Source: Pseudomonas sp. S30
GTDB lineage: Bacteria > Pseudomonadota > Gammaproteobacteria > Pseudomonadales > Pseudomonadaceae
Direction: 5' to 3'
Assembly (NCBI RefSeq): GCF_016518545.1
Contig: NZ_JACVTO010000003.1
Location: 248,001-312,000 of the forward strand
DNA length: 64,000 bases
Position 1 is the stretch's first letter. Each line of letters opens with the position of its first letter. This document shows, piece by piece, positions 19,287 through 28,105 of this stretch. Under the pieces are notes generated by a model. That model was not told the DNA's origin, did not search any database, and was given only the letters and a program-made list of their open reading frames with translations. The position numbers were made by a program, and so were the translations under genes.

Positions 19287-20258
19287 ATGAGCGTTCGCCT
19301 CGGGATTGTCATGGACCCCATCGCGTCCATTTCCTACAAGAAGGACAGTTCGCTGGCCATGTTGCTGGCCGCGCAGGCGCGCGGGTGGGAGCTGTTCTAC
19401 CTGGAGCAGCGCGACCTCTACCTGGGGGGCGGACAGGCCCGTGCGCGCCGTCGGCCGCTGACGGTCTTCGCCGACCCGGCGCGCTGGTTCGAGCTGGGCG
19501 AGGAGCAGGACAGCGCCCTGAGCGAGCTGGACGTGGTGCTGATGCGCAAGGATCCGCCGTTCGACATGGAGTTCGTCTACAGCACCTACCTGCTGGAGCA
19601 GGCCGAGCGTGACGGCGTGTTGATCGTCAACAAGCCGCAGAGCCTGCGCGACTGCAACGAAAAGCTGTTCGCCACCCAGTTCCCGCAGTGCATGGCGCCG
19701 ACCCTGGTCAGCCGCCGCGCAGACATCCTGCGCGAGTTCGCCGCCACGCATGGCGATGTGATTCTCAAGCCCCTCGACGGCATGGGCGGCGCCTCGGTGT
19801 TCCGCCATCGCCAGGGCGACCCGAACCTCTCGGTGATCCTGGAAACCCTCACCCAGCACGGCCATCAGCAGATCATGGCGCAAGCCTACCTGCCGCAGAT
19901 CGTCGACGGCGACAAGCGCATCCTGATGATCGACGGCGAGCCGGTGCCCTATTGCCTGGCGCGGATTCCGGCCAGCGGCGAAACCCGTGGCAACCTGGCC
20001 GCCGGCGGTCGCGGCGAAGCCCGCCCGCTGACCGAGCGCGACCGCTGGATCGCCGCCCAGGTGGGGCCAACCCTGCGCGAAAAGGGCCTGCTGTTCGTCG
20101 GCCTGGACGTGATCGGCGACTCGCTCACCGAGATCAACGTCACCAGCCCGACCTGCATCCGCGAGATCGACGCCGCCTACGGCACCGACATCGGCGGCCA
20201 GCTGATGGATGCCATTGCCCGCCAGCTTCAGGACCGGAGCCGTGGCCAGCAGCCTTGA
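19287..20258 (+). CDS. gshB: Glutathione synthetase
   Basis: This 323-residue ATP-grasp ligase joins gamma-glutamylcysteine and glycine to make glutathione. It has the GshB N-terminal domain (LGIVMDPIASISYKKDSSLAML), NKPQSLRDCNEKLFATQFPQ, the ATP-grasp loop region ILKPLDGMGGASVFRH and the metal-binding end LFVGLDVIGDSLTEINVTSPT. The length is slightly above the usual 315-317. It is divergent from pilG and followed 106 bp later by a TonB-like gene. Confidence 0.95.
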   Translation: MSVRLGIVMDPIASISYKKDSSLAMLLAAQARGWELFYLEQRDLYLGGGQARARRRPLTVFADPARWFELGEEQDSALSELDVVLMRKDPPFDMEFVYSTYLLEQAERDGVLIVNKPQSLRDCNEKLFATQFPQCMAPTLVSRRADILREFAATHGDVILKPLDGMGGASVFRHRQGDPNLSVILETLTQHGHQQIMAQAYLPQIVDGDKRILMIDGEPVPYCLARIPASGETRGNLAAGGRGEARPLTERDRWIAAQVGPTLREKGLLFVGLDVIGDSLTEINVTSPTCIREIDAAYGTDIGGQLMDAIARQLQDRSRGQQP

Positions 20259-20364
20259 CCGGTCCGCTCCAGGCTGCAAGCCCAGCACAGGCTCGCCCTC
20301 GCGCGCGCCTGCTTGCGGCTTCTAGCGCCACGCCCGCCGCTGTCGATCGCGCCCAGGATTGCCG

Positions 20365-21264
20365 ATGACCTCGCCTGCCGATATTCCCGCCGACCTGCTG
20401 CCACCGCGCGTACGCCCGGTGGATCGGCTCGGCTTCACCTTGTTCCTGGCCGCGCTGGTGCACCTGGCGCTGATCCTCGGGGTGAGTTTCAGCGCGATCA
20501 AACCGGCCGAGATCCGCCAGACCATGGACATCACCCTGGCCACGTTCAAGAGCGAGAAGCCGCCCGAGAAGGCCGACTTCCAGGCGCAGGACAACCAGCA
20601 GGGCAGCGGCACGCTGGACAAGAAAGCCGTGCCCACCACCACCGAGGTGGCGCCGTTCCAGGACAGCAAGGTCAATACCATCACCCCGCCGCCGGCCGCC
20701 CGCAAGGAAACGCCGCCGCCACCGGCCAAGTCCGCGGTGACCACCCGCGCCAGCAAGCCCCAGAAGGCCGAGTCCGCGCCCAAGGAGAGTCCACCCCAGC
20801 CCAAGCCGGCCAAGCCGGCGCCGACCTTCGACAGTTCGCAGCTGTCGAGCCAGATCGCCAGCCTCGAAGCGGAGCTGTCCAACGAACAGCAGTTGTACGC
20901 CAAGCGCCCGCGCATCCACCGCCTGAACGCCGCCTCGACCATGCGCGACAAAGGTGCGTGGTACAAGGAGGAGTGGCGCAAGAAAGTCGAGCGCATCGGC
21001 AACCTGAATTACCCGGAAGAGGCGCGGCGCCAGCAGCTGTACGGCAGCCTGCGCCTGATGGTGTCGATCAACCGCGACGGTTCGCTGTACGAGGTGCTGG
21101 TGCTGGAGTCCTCGGGACAGCCGGTGCTTGACCAGGCGGCCCAGCGCATCGTGCGCCTGGCCGCGCCCTTCGCCCCCTTCACCGGTGACCTGGCCGAGTT
21201 CGATCGCCTGGAAATCATTCGCACCTGGCGCTTCGCTCGGGGTGATCGGCTGTCCAGCAACTGA
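20365..21264 (+). CDS. tonB: TonB-family energy transducer
   Basis: This 299-residue protein has a short cytoplasmic N-terminus, one membrane helix (about 24-46, LGFTLFLAALVHLALILGVS) and a long Pro/Lys/Ala-rich periplasmic spacer. The TonB C-terminal domain follows (NYPEEARRQQLYGSLRLMVS, VLVLESSGQPVLDQAAQRIV, WRFARG). It would pass proton-motive force from an ExbBD motor to outer-membrane transporters. No exbB, exbD or receptor gene is nearby, so it may serve a different partner. An in-frame TTG at 20359 is possible, but the ATG at 20365 has an AGGA ribosome site at better spacing. Confidence 0.9.
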   Translation: MTSPADIPADLLPPRVRPVDRLGFTLFLAALVHLALILGVSFSAIKPAEIRQTMDITLATFKSEKPPEKADFQAQDNQQGSGTLDKKAVPTTTEVAPFQDSKVNTITPPPAARKETPPPPAKSAVTTRASKPQKAESAPKESPPQPKPAKPAPTFDSSQLSSQIASLEAELSNEQQLYAKRPRIHRLNAASTMRDKGAWYKEEWRKKVERIGNLNYPEEARRQQLYGSLRLMVSINRDGSLYEVLVLESSGQPVLDQAAQRIVRLAAPFAPFTGDLAEFDRLEIIRTWRFARGDRLSSN

Positions 21265-21361
21265 CCGCCGCCCGAGCTGCACGGCCGCTGGCACAGGCCA
21301 ACGGGTGAAACCCATGCCAGCACGCTTGAACCCGGCGCGCGCTGGCGCCACACTAGCCTTC

Positions 21362-21931
21362 ATGAAAACCCTCGCCCCCAGCTACCTCAAGCATCAGTTC
21401 CTCATCGCCATGCCGCACATGGCCGATCCGAACTTTGCCCAGACCCTCACCTACATCGTCGAGCACAATGCCAACGGTGCCATGGGGCTGGTGGTCAATC
21501 GCCCGCAGGAGCTGAACCTGGCCGATATCCTGGAGCAGTTGCGCCCGGACGAAGAACCCCCGGCCAGCACCCTGCAGATTCCCATCTACCAGGGCGGCCC
21601 GGTGCAGACCGATCGCGGCTTCGTGCTGCACAGCCAGGAGTGCAGCTATCAGGCGACGGTGGCGCTGCAAGGCCTGTCGCTGTCCACTTCCCAGGACGTG
21701 CTGTTCGCCATCGCCGAGGGCATCGGGCCGAAACGCAGCCTGATCACCTTGGGCTATGCGGGCTGGGAGGCCGGTCAATTGGAAGCGGAGCTGGCCGACA
21801 ACGCCTGGCTCAATTGCCCGTTCGACCCCGAGATCCTCTTCGGTCTGGCCTGTGAACAGCGCCTGCAGGCGGCTGCGCAGAGCCTGGGCATCAACCTCGC
21901 CCTGCTCACCAGCCAGGCAGGCCACGCCTGA
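21362..21931 (+). CDS. yqgE: YqgE/AlgH family protein
   Basis: This is a 189-residue DUF179 protein: YLKHQFLIAMPHMADPNFAQTL, YIVEHNANGAMGLVVNRP, IYQGGPVQTDRGFVLH, LITLGYAGWEAGQLEAE. The family is conserved but its biochemical role is not settled; Pseudomonas AlgH has been linked to alginate regulation. The stop overlaps the ruvX start (TGATG), the usual yqgE-ruvX coupling. The frame is open further upstream, but the ATG at 21362 gives the family N-terminus. Confidence 0.93.
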   Translation: MKTLAPSYLKHQFLIAMPHMADPNFAQTLTYIVEHNANGAMGLVVNRPQELNLADILEQLRPDEEPPASTLQIPIYQGGPVQTDRGFVLHSQECSYQATVALQGLSLSTSQDVLFAIAEGIGPKRSLITLGYAGWEAGQLEAELADNAWLNCPFDPEILFGLACEQRLQAAAQSLGINLALLTSQAGHA

Positions 21932-22356
21932 TGGCCGCGCTACGCCTGTTGCTGGGCTTCGACTACGGCACGCGCCAGATCGGCGTCGCCGTCGGCCAGG
22001 TCGTCACCGGCCAGGCGCGTGAGCTGTGTACGCTCAGGGCGCAGAACGGCGTGCCGGACTGGCAGCAGGTGGAAAAGCTGATCGAGGAGTGGAAGCCCGA
22101 TGCACTGGTCGTCGGCCTGCCGCTGAACATGGACGGCACCGCGAGCGACATGAGCGAGCGCGCGGAAAAATTCGCGCGCCGCCTGCACGGGCGCTACAAC
22201 CTGCCGGTGCACACCCACGACGAACGCCTGACCACCTTCGAAGCCAAGGGCGAGCAGATGGCCCGCGGCGGACCGCGTGGCAGCTACCGCGACAACCCGG
22301 TCGACGCCATCGCCGCAGCCTTGCTGCTGCAGGGCTGGCTGGAGGCCAACACCTGA
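21931..22356 (+). CDS. ruvX: Putative Holliday junction resolvase RuvX (YqgF)
   Basis: This 141-residue RNase H-like protein has [15 protein letters not shown] with the first catalytic Asp, [15 protein letters not shown] with the NMDG motif, and [11 protein letters not shown] with the acidic DER. The family is implicated in pre-16S rRNA 5' maturation as well as junction resolution. It overlaps yqgE by one base, and 46 bp separate it from pyrR. Confidence 0.94.
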   Translation: MAALRLLLGFDYGTRQIGVAVGQVVTGQARELCTLRAQNGVPDWQQVEKLIEEWKPDALVVGLPLNMDGTASDMSERAEKFARRLHGRYNLPVHTHDERLTTFEAKGEQMARGGPRGSYRDNPVDAIAAALLLQGWLEANT

Positions 22357-22402
22357 TCATCCGCTTTGCCGCCGGTCGCGCCGGCGCCCCAAGGAGCACG
22401 CA

Positions 22403-22921
22403 ATGAGCCTACCCGATCCCGCCGAACTGATTCGGCAGATGGCCGTCGACCTTCGCGCCCACCTGGCGCGCCGCGCCATCCTCGAGCCGCGCTTCATCGG
22501 CATCCGTACCGGCGGCGTCTGGGTCGCCCAGGCCCTTCAGCAGGCGCTGGACGACAGCAGCGCCCTGGGCACCCTCGACGTCTCGTTCTACCGCGACGAC
22601 TTCAGCCAGAACGGCCTGCACCCGCAGGTCCGGCCCTCGGAACTGCCCTTCGAGGTCGAGGGCCAGCACCTGGTGCTGATCGATGACGTGCTCATGAGCG
22701 GCCGCACCATCCGTGCCGCGCTCAACGAACTGTTCGACTATGGCCGCCCGGCCAGCGTGACGCTGGTGTGCCTGCTGGACCTGGAAGCCGGCGAATTGCC
22801 GATCCGCCCCGACGTGGCCGGCGCGACACTGTCCCTGGCGGCCCATGAGCGGGTAAAATTGACCGGTCCCGCGCCGCTCGGCCTCGAGCGCCAGGACCTC
22901 GCCCCCGCTTCCGCCCTTTAA
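22403..22921 (+). CDS. pyrR: PyrR pyrimidine regulator / uracil phosphoribosyltransferase
   Basis: This 172-residue phosphoribosyltransferase has the PRPP-binding loop [18 protein letters not shown] and the N-terminal [15 protein letters not shown]. PyrR proteins regulate pyrimidine genes or salvage uracil; in Pseudomonas its exact regulatory target is less clear than the mRNA attenuation known in Bacillus. ATG at 22403 follows AAGGAG (22391-22396). It is 11 bp ahead of pyrB, making pyrR-pyrB-pyrC' one operon. The ORF is open upstream, within ruvX. Confidence 0.93.
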   Translation: MSLPDPAELIRQMAVDLRAHLARRAILEPRFIGIRTGGVWVAQALQQALDDSSALGTLDVSFYRDDFSQNGLHPQVRPSELPFEVEGQHLVLIDDVLMSGRTIRAALNELFDYGRPASVTLVCLLDLEAGELPIRPDVAGATLSLAAHERVKLTGPAPLGLERQDLAPASAL

Positions 22922-22932
22922 GAGTCCCCGCG

Positions 22933-23937
22933 ATGACGCCATTCGACGCCAAGCGCCCGCTGCAGCTCAACGACCAGGGCCAGCTGCGCCATTTCCTCTC
23001 GCTCGACGGTTTGCCCCGCGAACTGCTCACCGAAATCCTCGACACCGCCGACTCCTTCCTCGAAGTCGGCGCCCGCGCCGTGAAGAAGGTCCCGCTGCTG
23101 CGCGGCAAGACCGTCTGCAACGTGTTCTTCGAGAACTCCACGCGCACCCGCACCACCTTCGAGCTGGCCGCCCAGCGGCTGTCGGCCGACGTCATCAGCC
23201 TGAACGTGTCGACTTCTTCCACCAGCAAGGGCGAGACGCTGTTCGACACCCTGCGCAACCTCGAGGCCATGGCGGCCGACATGTTCGTCGTGCGTCACAG
23301 CGATTCGGGCGCCGCGCATTTCATCGCCGAGCATGTGTGCCCGGATGTGGCGGTGATCAACGGCGGTGACGGTCGCCATGCCCACCCGACCCAGGGCATG
23401 CTCGACATGCTCACCATCCGTCGGCACAAGGGCAGCTTCGAACAGCTGTCGGTGGCCATCGTCGGCGATATCCTGCACTCGCGGGTGGCGCGCTCGGACA
23501 TGCTCGCGCTCAAGGCCCTGGGCTGCCCGGACATCCGCGTGATCGGCCCGAAGACCTTGATTCCCGTCGGCATCGAGCAGTACGGCGTGAAGGTCTACAG
23601 CGACCTGACCGAAGGGCTCAAGGACGTCGACGTGGTGATCATGCTGCGCCTGCAACGCGAGCGCATGGCCGGGGGCCTGCTGCCGAGCGAAGGCGAGTTC
23701 TATCGCCTGTTCGGCCTGACCACCGCGCGCCTGGCAGGCGCCAAGCCCGATGCCATCGTGATGCACCCGGGCCCGATCAACCGGGGCGTGGAGATCGAAT
23801 CGGCGGTGGCCGACGGCAAGCACTCGGTGATCCTCAACCAGGTCACCTACGGCATCGCCGTGCGCATGGCCGTGCTGTCGATGGCCATGAGCGGCCAGAA
23901 CGCGCAACGTCAACTCGACCAGGAGAACGCCCTGTGA
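22933..23937 (+). CDS. pyrB: Aspartate carbamoyltransferase catalytic subunit
   Basis: This 334-residue enzyme condenses carbamoyl phosphate with aspartate, the first committed step of pyrimidine synthesis. It has the carbamoyl-phosphate loop [34 protein letters not shown] and [15 protein letters not shown]. The N-terminus is about 20 residues longer than in E. coli. In Pseudomonas that extension carries the nucleotide-effector site, and the enzyme assembles as a dodecamer with the inactive dihydroorotase PyrC'. The stop overlaps the GTG start of that gene. Confidence 0.96.
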   Translation: MTPFDAKRPLQLNDQGQLRHFLSLDGLPRELLTEILDTADSFLEVGARAVKKVPLLRGKTVCNVFFENSTRTRTTFELAAQRLSADVISLNVSTSSTSKGETLFDTLRNLEAMAADMFVVRHSDSGAAHFIAEHVCPDVAVINGGDGRHAHPTQGMLDMLTIRRHKGSFEQLSVAIVGDILHSRVARSDMLALKALGCPDIRVIGPKTLIPVGIEQYGVKVYSDLTEGLKDVDVVIMLRLQRERMAGGLLPSEGEFYRLFGLTTARLAGAKPDAIVMHPGPINRGVEIESAVADGKHSVILNQVTYGIAVRMAVLSMAMSGQNAQRQLDQENAL

Positions 23938-25205
23938 CCCTCAGCATCATCGGCGCACGGGTGATCGACCCTCAGAGCGGCCTCGACCAGGTCACCGACC
24001 TGCACCTGGACGGCGCGCGCATCGCCGCCATCGGCGCGGCCCCGGCCGGCTTCAGCGCCAGCCGTACGCTCCAGGCCACCGGCCTGGTCGCCGCGCCCGG
24101 CCTGGTCGACCTGGACGTGGCCCTGCGCGAACCCGGCTACAGCCGCAAGGGCAGCATCGCCAGCGAAACCCGCGCTGCGGTGGCTGGCGGCGTCACCAGC
24201 CTGTGCTGCCCACCGCAGACCCGGCCGGTGCTCGACACCTCGGCGGTGGCCGAGCTGATCCTGGACCGCGCTCGCGATGCCGGCAACAGCAAGGTCTACC
24301 CAATCGGTGCGCTGACCAAGGGCCTGGAAGGCGAGCAGTTGGCCGAGCTGGTGGCCCTGCGCGACACCGGCTGCGTGGCGTTCGGCAATGGCCTCAGGGA
24401 AATTCCCAACAATCGTACCCTGGCCCGGGCCCTGGAATACGCCGCCACCTTCGACCTCACCGTGGTGTTCCACTCCCAGGACCGCGACCTGTCCGCTGGC
24501 GGGCTGGCCCACGAGGGTGCGATGTCCAGCTTCCTCGGCCTGCCCGGCATCCCTGAAACCGCCGAAACCGTGGCCCTGGCGCGCAACCTGCTGCTGGTCG
24601 AGCAGACCGGCGTGCGTGCCCACTTCACCCAGATCACCAGCGCCCGAGGCGCGCGCCTGATCGCCCAGGCGCAGCAACTGGGGCTGCCGGTCACCGCCGA
24701 TGTGGCGCTGTACCAGCTGATCCTCACCGACCAGGCCCTGCGCGACTTCTCCAGCCTCTACCACGTGCAGCCGCCGCTGCGCACCGCGGCCGACCGCGAC
24801 GGGCTGCGCGAGGCGGTGAAGGCGGGGGTGATCCAGGCCATTTCCAGCCATCATCAGCCCCACGAGCGTGACGCCAAGCTCGCACCGTTCGGCGCCACCG
24901 AGGCCGGGATCAGCAGCGTCGAGCTGCTGCTGCCGTTGGCCATGACCCTGGTCGAGGATGGCCTGCTCGATCTGCCCACCCTGCTGGCGCGCCTGTCCAG
25001 CGGCCCGGCCCAGGCGCTGCGCCTACCGGCCGGCGAGCTGAAGGTGGGCGGCGCGGCGGACCTGGTGCTGTTCGACCCGGCCGCTTCCACCCTGGCCGGC
25101 GAGCACTGGCTGTCCCGTGGCGACAACTGCCCGTTCATCGGTCATTGCCTGCCGGGGGCGGTGCGCTACACCCTGGTCGATGGCCAGGTGTGCCACGAGG
25201 CCTGA
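23934..25205 (+). CDS. pyrC': Dihydroorotase-like PyrC', catalytically inactive scaffold
   Basis: This 423-residue amidohydrolase-fold protein starts at GTG 23934, overlapping the pyrB stop (GTGA). True dihydroorotases have an HxH metal pair in PGxxDxHVHLREPG; here the segment reads [14 protein letters not shown] (Asp61-Val-Ala63), so both histidines are lost. The later TDHAPH motif is SSHHQPH, which replaces the catalytic Asp. It cannot bind the metal centre in the usual way. In P. putida and P. aeruginosa such a protein is required structurally for the aspartate carbamoyltransferase holoenzyme; that role is inferred here from homology and position. Confidence 0.93.
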   Translation: MTLSIIGARVIDPQSGLDQVTDLHLDGARIAAIGAAPAGFSASRTLQATGLVAAPGLVDLDVALREPGYSRKGSIASETRAAVAGGVTSLCCPPQTRPVLDTSAVAELILDRARDAGNSKVYPIGALTKGLEGEQLAELVALRDTGCVAFGNGLREIPNNRTLARALEYAATFDLTVVFHSQDRDLSAGGLAHEGAMSSFLGLPGIPETAETVALARNLLLVEQTGVRAHFTQITSARGARLIAQAQQLGLPVTADVALYQLILTDQALRDFSSLYHVQPPLRTAADRDGLREAVKAGVIQAISSHHQPHERDAKLAPFGATEAGISSVELLLPLAMTLVEDGLLDLPTLLARLSSGPAQALRLPAGELKVGGAADLVLFDPAASTLAGEHWLSRGDNCPFIGHCLPGAVRYTLVDGQVCHEA

Positions 25206-25280
25206 GCCCGTCGCATCGCAGGCCAATCCGCTCTCACAGACCCACGGCAGTGGCGAACCTGCGGGAGCGGCTTGCCCCGT

Positions 25281-25309
25281 CGGGGCTGGCAGCCAAGGCT
25301 CCAGCCCCG
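25281..25309 (+). terminator. Stem-loop after pyrC'
   Basis: CGGGGCTGG (25281-25289) pairs with CCAGCCCCG (25301-25309), a 9-bp stem with an 11-base loop, 76 bp past the pyrC' stop. There is no T run. The flanking GCGGGAGCGGCTTGCC resembles a Pseudomonas REP half-element. Confidence 0.45.
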
Positions 25310-25330
25310 CCCGACCATTCATCCTGCGCG

Positions 25331-25359
25331 GTTGAAATCCTTCCCCCCTCCCCCCATAT
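25331..25359 (+). promoter_or_regulatory. Sigma-32 heat-shock promoter of hslVU
   Basis: GTTGAAA at 25331-25337 and CCCCATAT at 25352-25359 are 14 bases apart. This is a near-perfect match to the RpoH consensus (CTTGAA, 13-15 bp, CCCCATnT), missing only the first C. It ends 45 bp before the hslV start. Confidence 0.85.
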
Positions 25360-25404
25360 GAGTCTGCAACAGGCATTTTCGCCCCGCTGCGTGGAGACTC
25401 TCTC

Positions 25405-25935
25405 TTGACCACCATCGTTTCTGTCCGCCGTAACGGCAAAGTCGTCATGGGCGGCGACGGCCAGGTTTCCCTGGGCAACACCGTGATGAAAGGCAACGCC
25501 AAGAAAGTCCGACGCCTGTACAACGGCGAGGTCATCGCCGGCTTCGCCGGGGCCACCGCCGACGCCTTCACCCTGTTCGAGCGTTTCGAGGCGCAGTTGC
25601 AGAAGCACTCCGGGCACCTGGTGCGTGCCGCCGTCGAACTGGCCAAGGAGTGGCGCACCGACCGTACCCTGAGCCGTCTGGAAGCCATGCTGGCGGTGGC
25701 CAACAAGGACGCCTCGCTGATCATCACCGGCAACGGCGACGTGGTCGAGCCCGAAGACGGCCTGATCGCCATGGGCTCCGGTGGCGCCTACGCCCAGGCC
25801 GCCGCACGCGCCCTGCTGAACAAGACCGACCTCTCGGCCCGCGAGATCGCCGAGACCGCGCTGAACATCGCCGGCGACATCTGCGTGTTCACCAACCACA
25901 ACCTGACCATCGAGGAGCAGGACCTGGCCCAGTGA
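25405..25935 (+). CDS. hslV: ATP-dependent protease subunit HslV
   Basis: This 176-residue proteasome-like peptidase matures to the N-terminal threonine of [21 protein letters not shown]. It forms a double hexamer that degrades proteins fed by HslU. The start is TTG at 25405: no ATG lies upstream in frame near the family N-terminus, GGAG lies eight bases before it, and the mature Thr must directly follow the initiator. Other conserved segments are [20 protein letters not shown] and [17 protein letters not shown]. It is driven by the RpoH-type promoter just upstream, and an intrinsic terminator follows the stop. Confidence 0.95.
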   Translation: MTTIVSVRRNGKVVMGGDGQVSLGNTVMKGNAKKVRRLYNGEVIAGFAGATADAFTLFERFEAQLQKHSGHLVRAAVELAKEWRTDRTLSRLEAMLAVANKDASLIITGNGDVVEPEDGLIAMGSGGAYAQAAARALLNKTDLSAREIAETALNIAGDICVFTNHNLTIEEQDLAQ

Positions 25936-25949
25936 TCGGCTGCTCTGGT

Positions 25950-25973
25950 GTCCCGCCCGTCGCGGGACTTTTT
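25950..25973 (+). terminator. Intrinsic terminator between hslV and hslU
   Basis: GTCCCGC (25950-25956) and GCGGGAC (25962-25968) form a perfect 7-bp GC-rich stem with a 5-base loop, followed directly by TTTTT (25969-25973). It is a textbook Rho-independent terminator, placed 15 bp after hslV and 38 bp before hslU. Confidence 0.85.
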
Positions 25974-26011
25974 CCCACGCTGATCACTCACGCCACAGGA
26001 CCCAATTTATC

Positions 26012-27355
26012 ATGTCCATGACCCCCCGCGAGATCGTCCACGAACTCAACCGCCACATCATCGGCCAGGACGACGCCAAGCGCGCCGTGGCCATCGCCTT
26101 GCGCAACCGCTGGCGGCGCATGCAGCTGCCCGTCGAGCTGCGCGCCGAAGTCACGCCCAAGAACATCCTGATGATCGGCCCTACCGGCGTGGGCAAGACC
26201 GAAATCGCCCGCCGCCTGGCCAAGCTGGCCAATGCACCGTTCATCAAGGTCGAGGCGACCAAGTTCACCGAGGTGGGCTATGTCGGTCGCGATGTCGAGT
26301 CGATCATCCGTGACCTGGCCGATGCGGCCTTGAAGATGCTGCGCGAGCAGGAAATCGTGCGTGTGCGCCACCGCGCCGAAGACGCCGCCGAGGACCGTAT
26401 CCTCGATGCCCTGCTGCCCCAGGCGCGGGTCAGCAGCTTCAGCGAGGAAGCCCAGCAGTCCAGCGGGGACTCCAATACCCGCCAGCTGTTCCGCAAGCGC
26501 CTGCGCCAGGGCGAGCTGGACGACAAGGAGATCGAGATCGAAGTCGCCGACTCGGTCGGCGTGGAAATCGCCGCGCCGCCCGGCATGGAAGAAATGACCA
26601 ACCAGCTGCAGAGCCTGTTCGCCAACATGGGCAAGGGCAAGCGCAAGACGCGCAAGCTCAAGGTCAAGGAAGCGCTGAAGATGGTCCGCGAAGAGGAAGC
26701 GGGCCGCCTGGTCAACGAAGAGGAACTCAAGGCCAAGGCCCTGGAAGCGGTCGAGCAGCACGGCATCGTGTTCATCGACGAGATCGACAAGGTGGCCAAG
26801 CGCGGCAATGTCGGCGGCGCCGATGTCTCGCGCGAAGGCGTGCAGCGCGACCTGCTGCCGTTGATCGAAGGCTGCACCGTCAACACCAAGTTGGGCATGG
26901 TCAAGACCGACCACATCCTGTTCATCGCCTCCGGCGCGTTCCACCTGAGCAAGCCGAGCGACCTGGTGCCCGAGCTGCAGGGCCGTCTGCCGATCCGTGT
27001 CGAGCTCAAGGCCCTGACGCCCGAGGACTTCGAGCGCATCCTCACCGAGCCGCACGCCTCGCTGACCGAGCAGTACCGCGAGTTGCTCAAGACCGAAGGG
27101 CTGGACATCGCCTTCGCCGAGGACGGCATCAAGCGCCTGGCCGAGATCGCCTACCAGGTCAACGAGAAGACCGAGAACATCGGTGCTCGCCGCCTGCACA
27201 CCTTGCTCGAACGCTTGCTCGAAGAGCTGTCGTTCAGTGCCGGTGACCTGGCCAGCGGCCACGATGAGACGCCGGTGAGCATCGATGCGGCGTACGTCAA
27301 CGGCCACCTGGGCGAGCTGGCCCAGAACGAGGACCTGTCCCGCTACATCCTCTGA
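26012..27355 (+). CDS. hslU: HslU ATPase, unfoldase of the HslUV protease
   Basis: This 447-residue AAA+ (Clp/HslU) protein has [21 protein letters not shown] at the start, Walker [14 protein letters not shown], the pore loop [10 protein letters not shown], a variable I domain (about residues 110-240), Walker B FIDEIDKV, and [16 protein letters not shown] in the C-domain. It ends DLSRYIL, the tail that docks HslV. It recognises, unfolds and threads substrates into HslV. The start at 26012 is close to the terminator, so most transcription probably depends on readthrough from hslV. Confidence 0.96.
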   Translation: MSMTPREIVHELNRHIIGQDDAKRAVAIALRNRWRRMQLPVELRAEVTPKNILMIGPTGVGKTEIARRLAKLANAPFIKVEATKFTEVGYVGRDVESIIRDLADAALKMLREQEIVRVRHRAEDAAEDRILDALLPQARVSSFSEEAQQSSGDSNTRQLFRKRLRQGELDDKEIEIEVADSVGVEIAAPPGMEEMTNQLQSLFANMGKGKRKTRKLKVKEALKMVREEEAGRLVNEEELKAKALEAVEQHGIVFIDEIDKVAKRGNVGGADVSREGVQRDLLPLIEGCTVNTKLGMVKTDHILFIASGAFHLSKPSDLVPELQGRLPIRVELKALTPEDFERILTEPHASLTEQYRELLKTEGLDIAFAEDGIKRLAEIAYQVNEKTENIGARRLHTLLERLLEELSFSAGDLASGHDETPVSIDAAYVNGHLGELAQNEDLSRYIL

Positions 27356-27372
27356 ACCGAGCGTTACCGGCT

Positions 27373-27402
27373 GCAAGCGATGTGTCGATGCGCATCGCTT
27401 GC
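27373..27402 (+). terminator. Stem-loop after hslU
   Basis: GCAAGCGATG (27373-27382) pairs perfectly with CATCGCTTGC (27393-27402) around a 10-base loop, 17 bp after the hslU stop. There is no T run, so Rho dependence or an mRNA 3' end is as likely. Short GAAGCTT-type repeats follow at 27447-27477. Confidence 0.5.
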
Positions 27403-27495
27403 GGCGCGCCTGTGTGCAGATCCTGCGCCATGGCTTGAATATCGCTTCTCGAAGCTTGAAGCTTGCGACTCGAAGCTCACAGAAGAGACGCGTCC

Positions 27496-27873
27496 ATGGC
27501 TCGCATGCCCTCCGCCATCAACCTGCACAAAGCCTCCAGGACCCTCGCCCTCACCTATGGGCCTGGCGAGGTGTACCACCTGTCCGCCGAATTCCTGCGC
27601 GTGCATTCGCCCTCGGCCGAGGTCCAGGGGCATGGCAATCCCATCCTCCAGGTCGGCAAGATCGACGTTGGCCTCAGCGGCCTGGAGCCTGCCGGGCAGT
27701 ACGCCCTGAAACTGATCTTCGACGACGGTCATGACAGCGGCCTGTTCACCTGGGAGTATCTCGAACAGCTGTGCCTGCGCCAGCAGCAGTTGTGGGCCGA
27801 GTATCTCGACGCGCTGCACAAGGCCGGCAAATCCCGCGACCCGTCAGAGTCGGTGGTCAAGCTGATGCTCTAG
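27496..27873 (+). CDS. DUF971 family protein
   Basis: This 125-residue protein has the DUF971 core: INLHKASRTLALTYGPGEVYHLSAEFLRVHSPSAEV, NPILQVGKIDVGLSGLEPAGQYALKLIFDDGHDSGLFTWEYLEQL. The fold also occurs in gamma-butyrobetaine hydroxylase N-domains and in Fe-S assembly-linked proteins, but the function of short bacterial members is unknown. It sits between hslU and phaC1 in this orientation. The ATG at 27496 was chosen because the conserved region begins a few residues later. Confidence 0.85.
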   Translation: MARMPSAINLHKASRTLALTYGPGEVYHLSAEFLRVHSPSAEVQGHGNPILQVGKIDVGLSGLEPAGQYALKLIFDDGHDSGLFTWEYLEQLCLRQQQLWAEYLDALHKAGKSRDPSESVVKLML

Positions 27874-28105
27874 GTCAAGGCTCGTCATCGTAGTGACGCA
27901 TTTTCCTGCGAGTTCTGCTTGAATGGCCTATGGACAGCCAGTGACAGGCCGGTCTTGCGCGCGACACAAAGCTCGGGTAACCCGGGGATCCAGCCTGCTC
28001 CCGCAGCAGTGTGCGACCCCGCTCACCCGAGCCGCAGCACCCGGCGATGCCCGGGATCGCGCCACAGGTCGTCGCTATTCGTCTAAAGACAACGGAGCGT
28101 CGCAG

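Noticed and set aside
27971..28032. Inverted repeat GCTCGGGT...ACCCGAGC upstream of phaC1 as a PhaD operator
   Set aside because: Arms are only 8 bp and 46 bp apart, and I do not know a PhaD consensus well enough to support the call.
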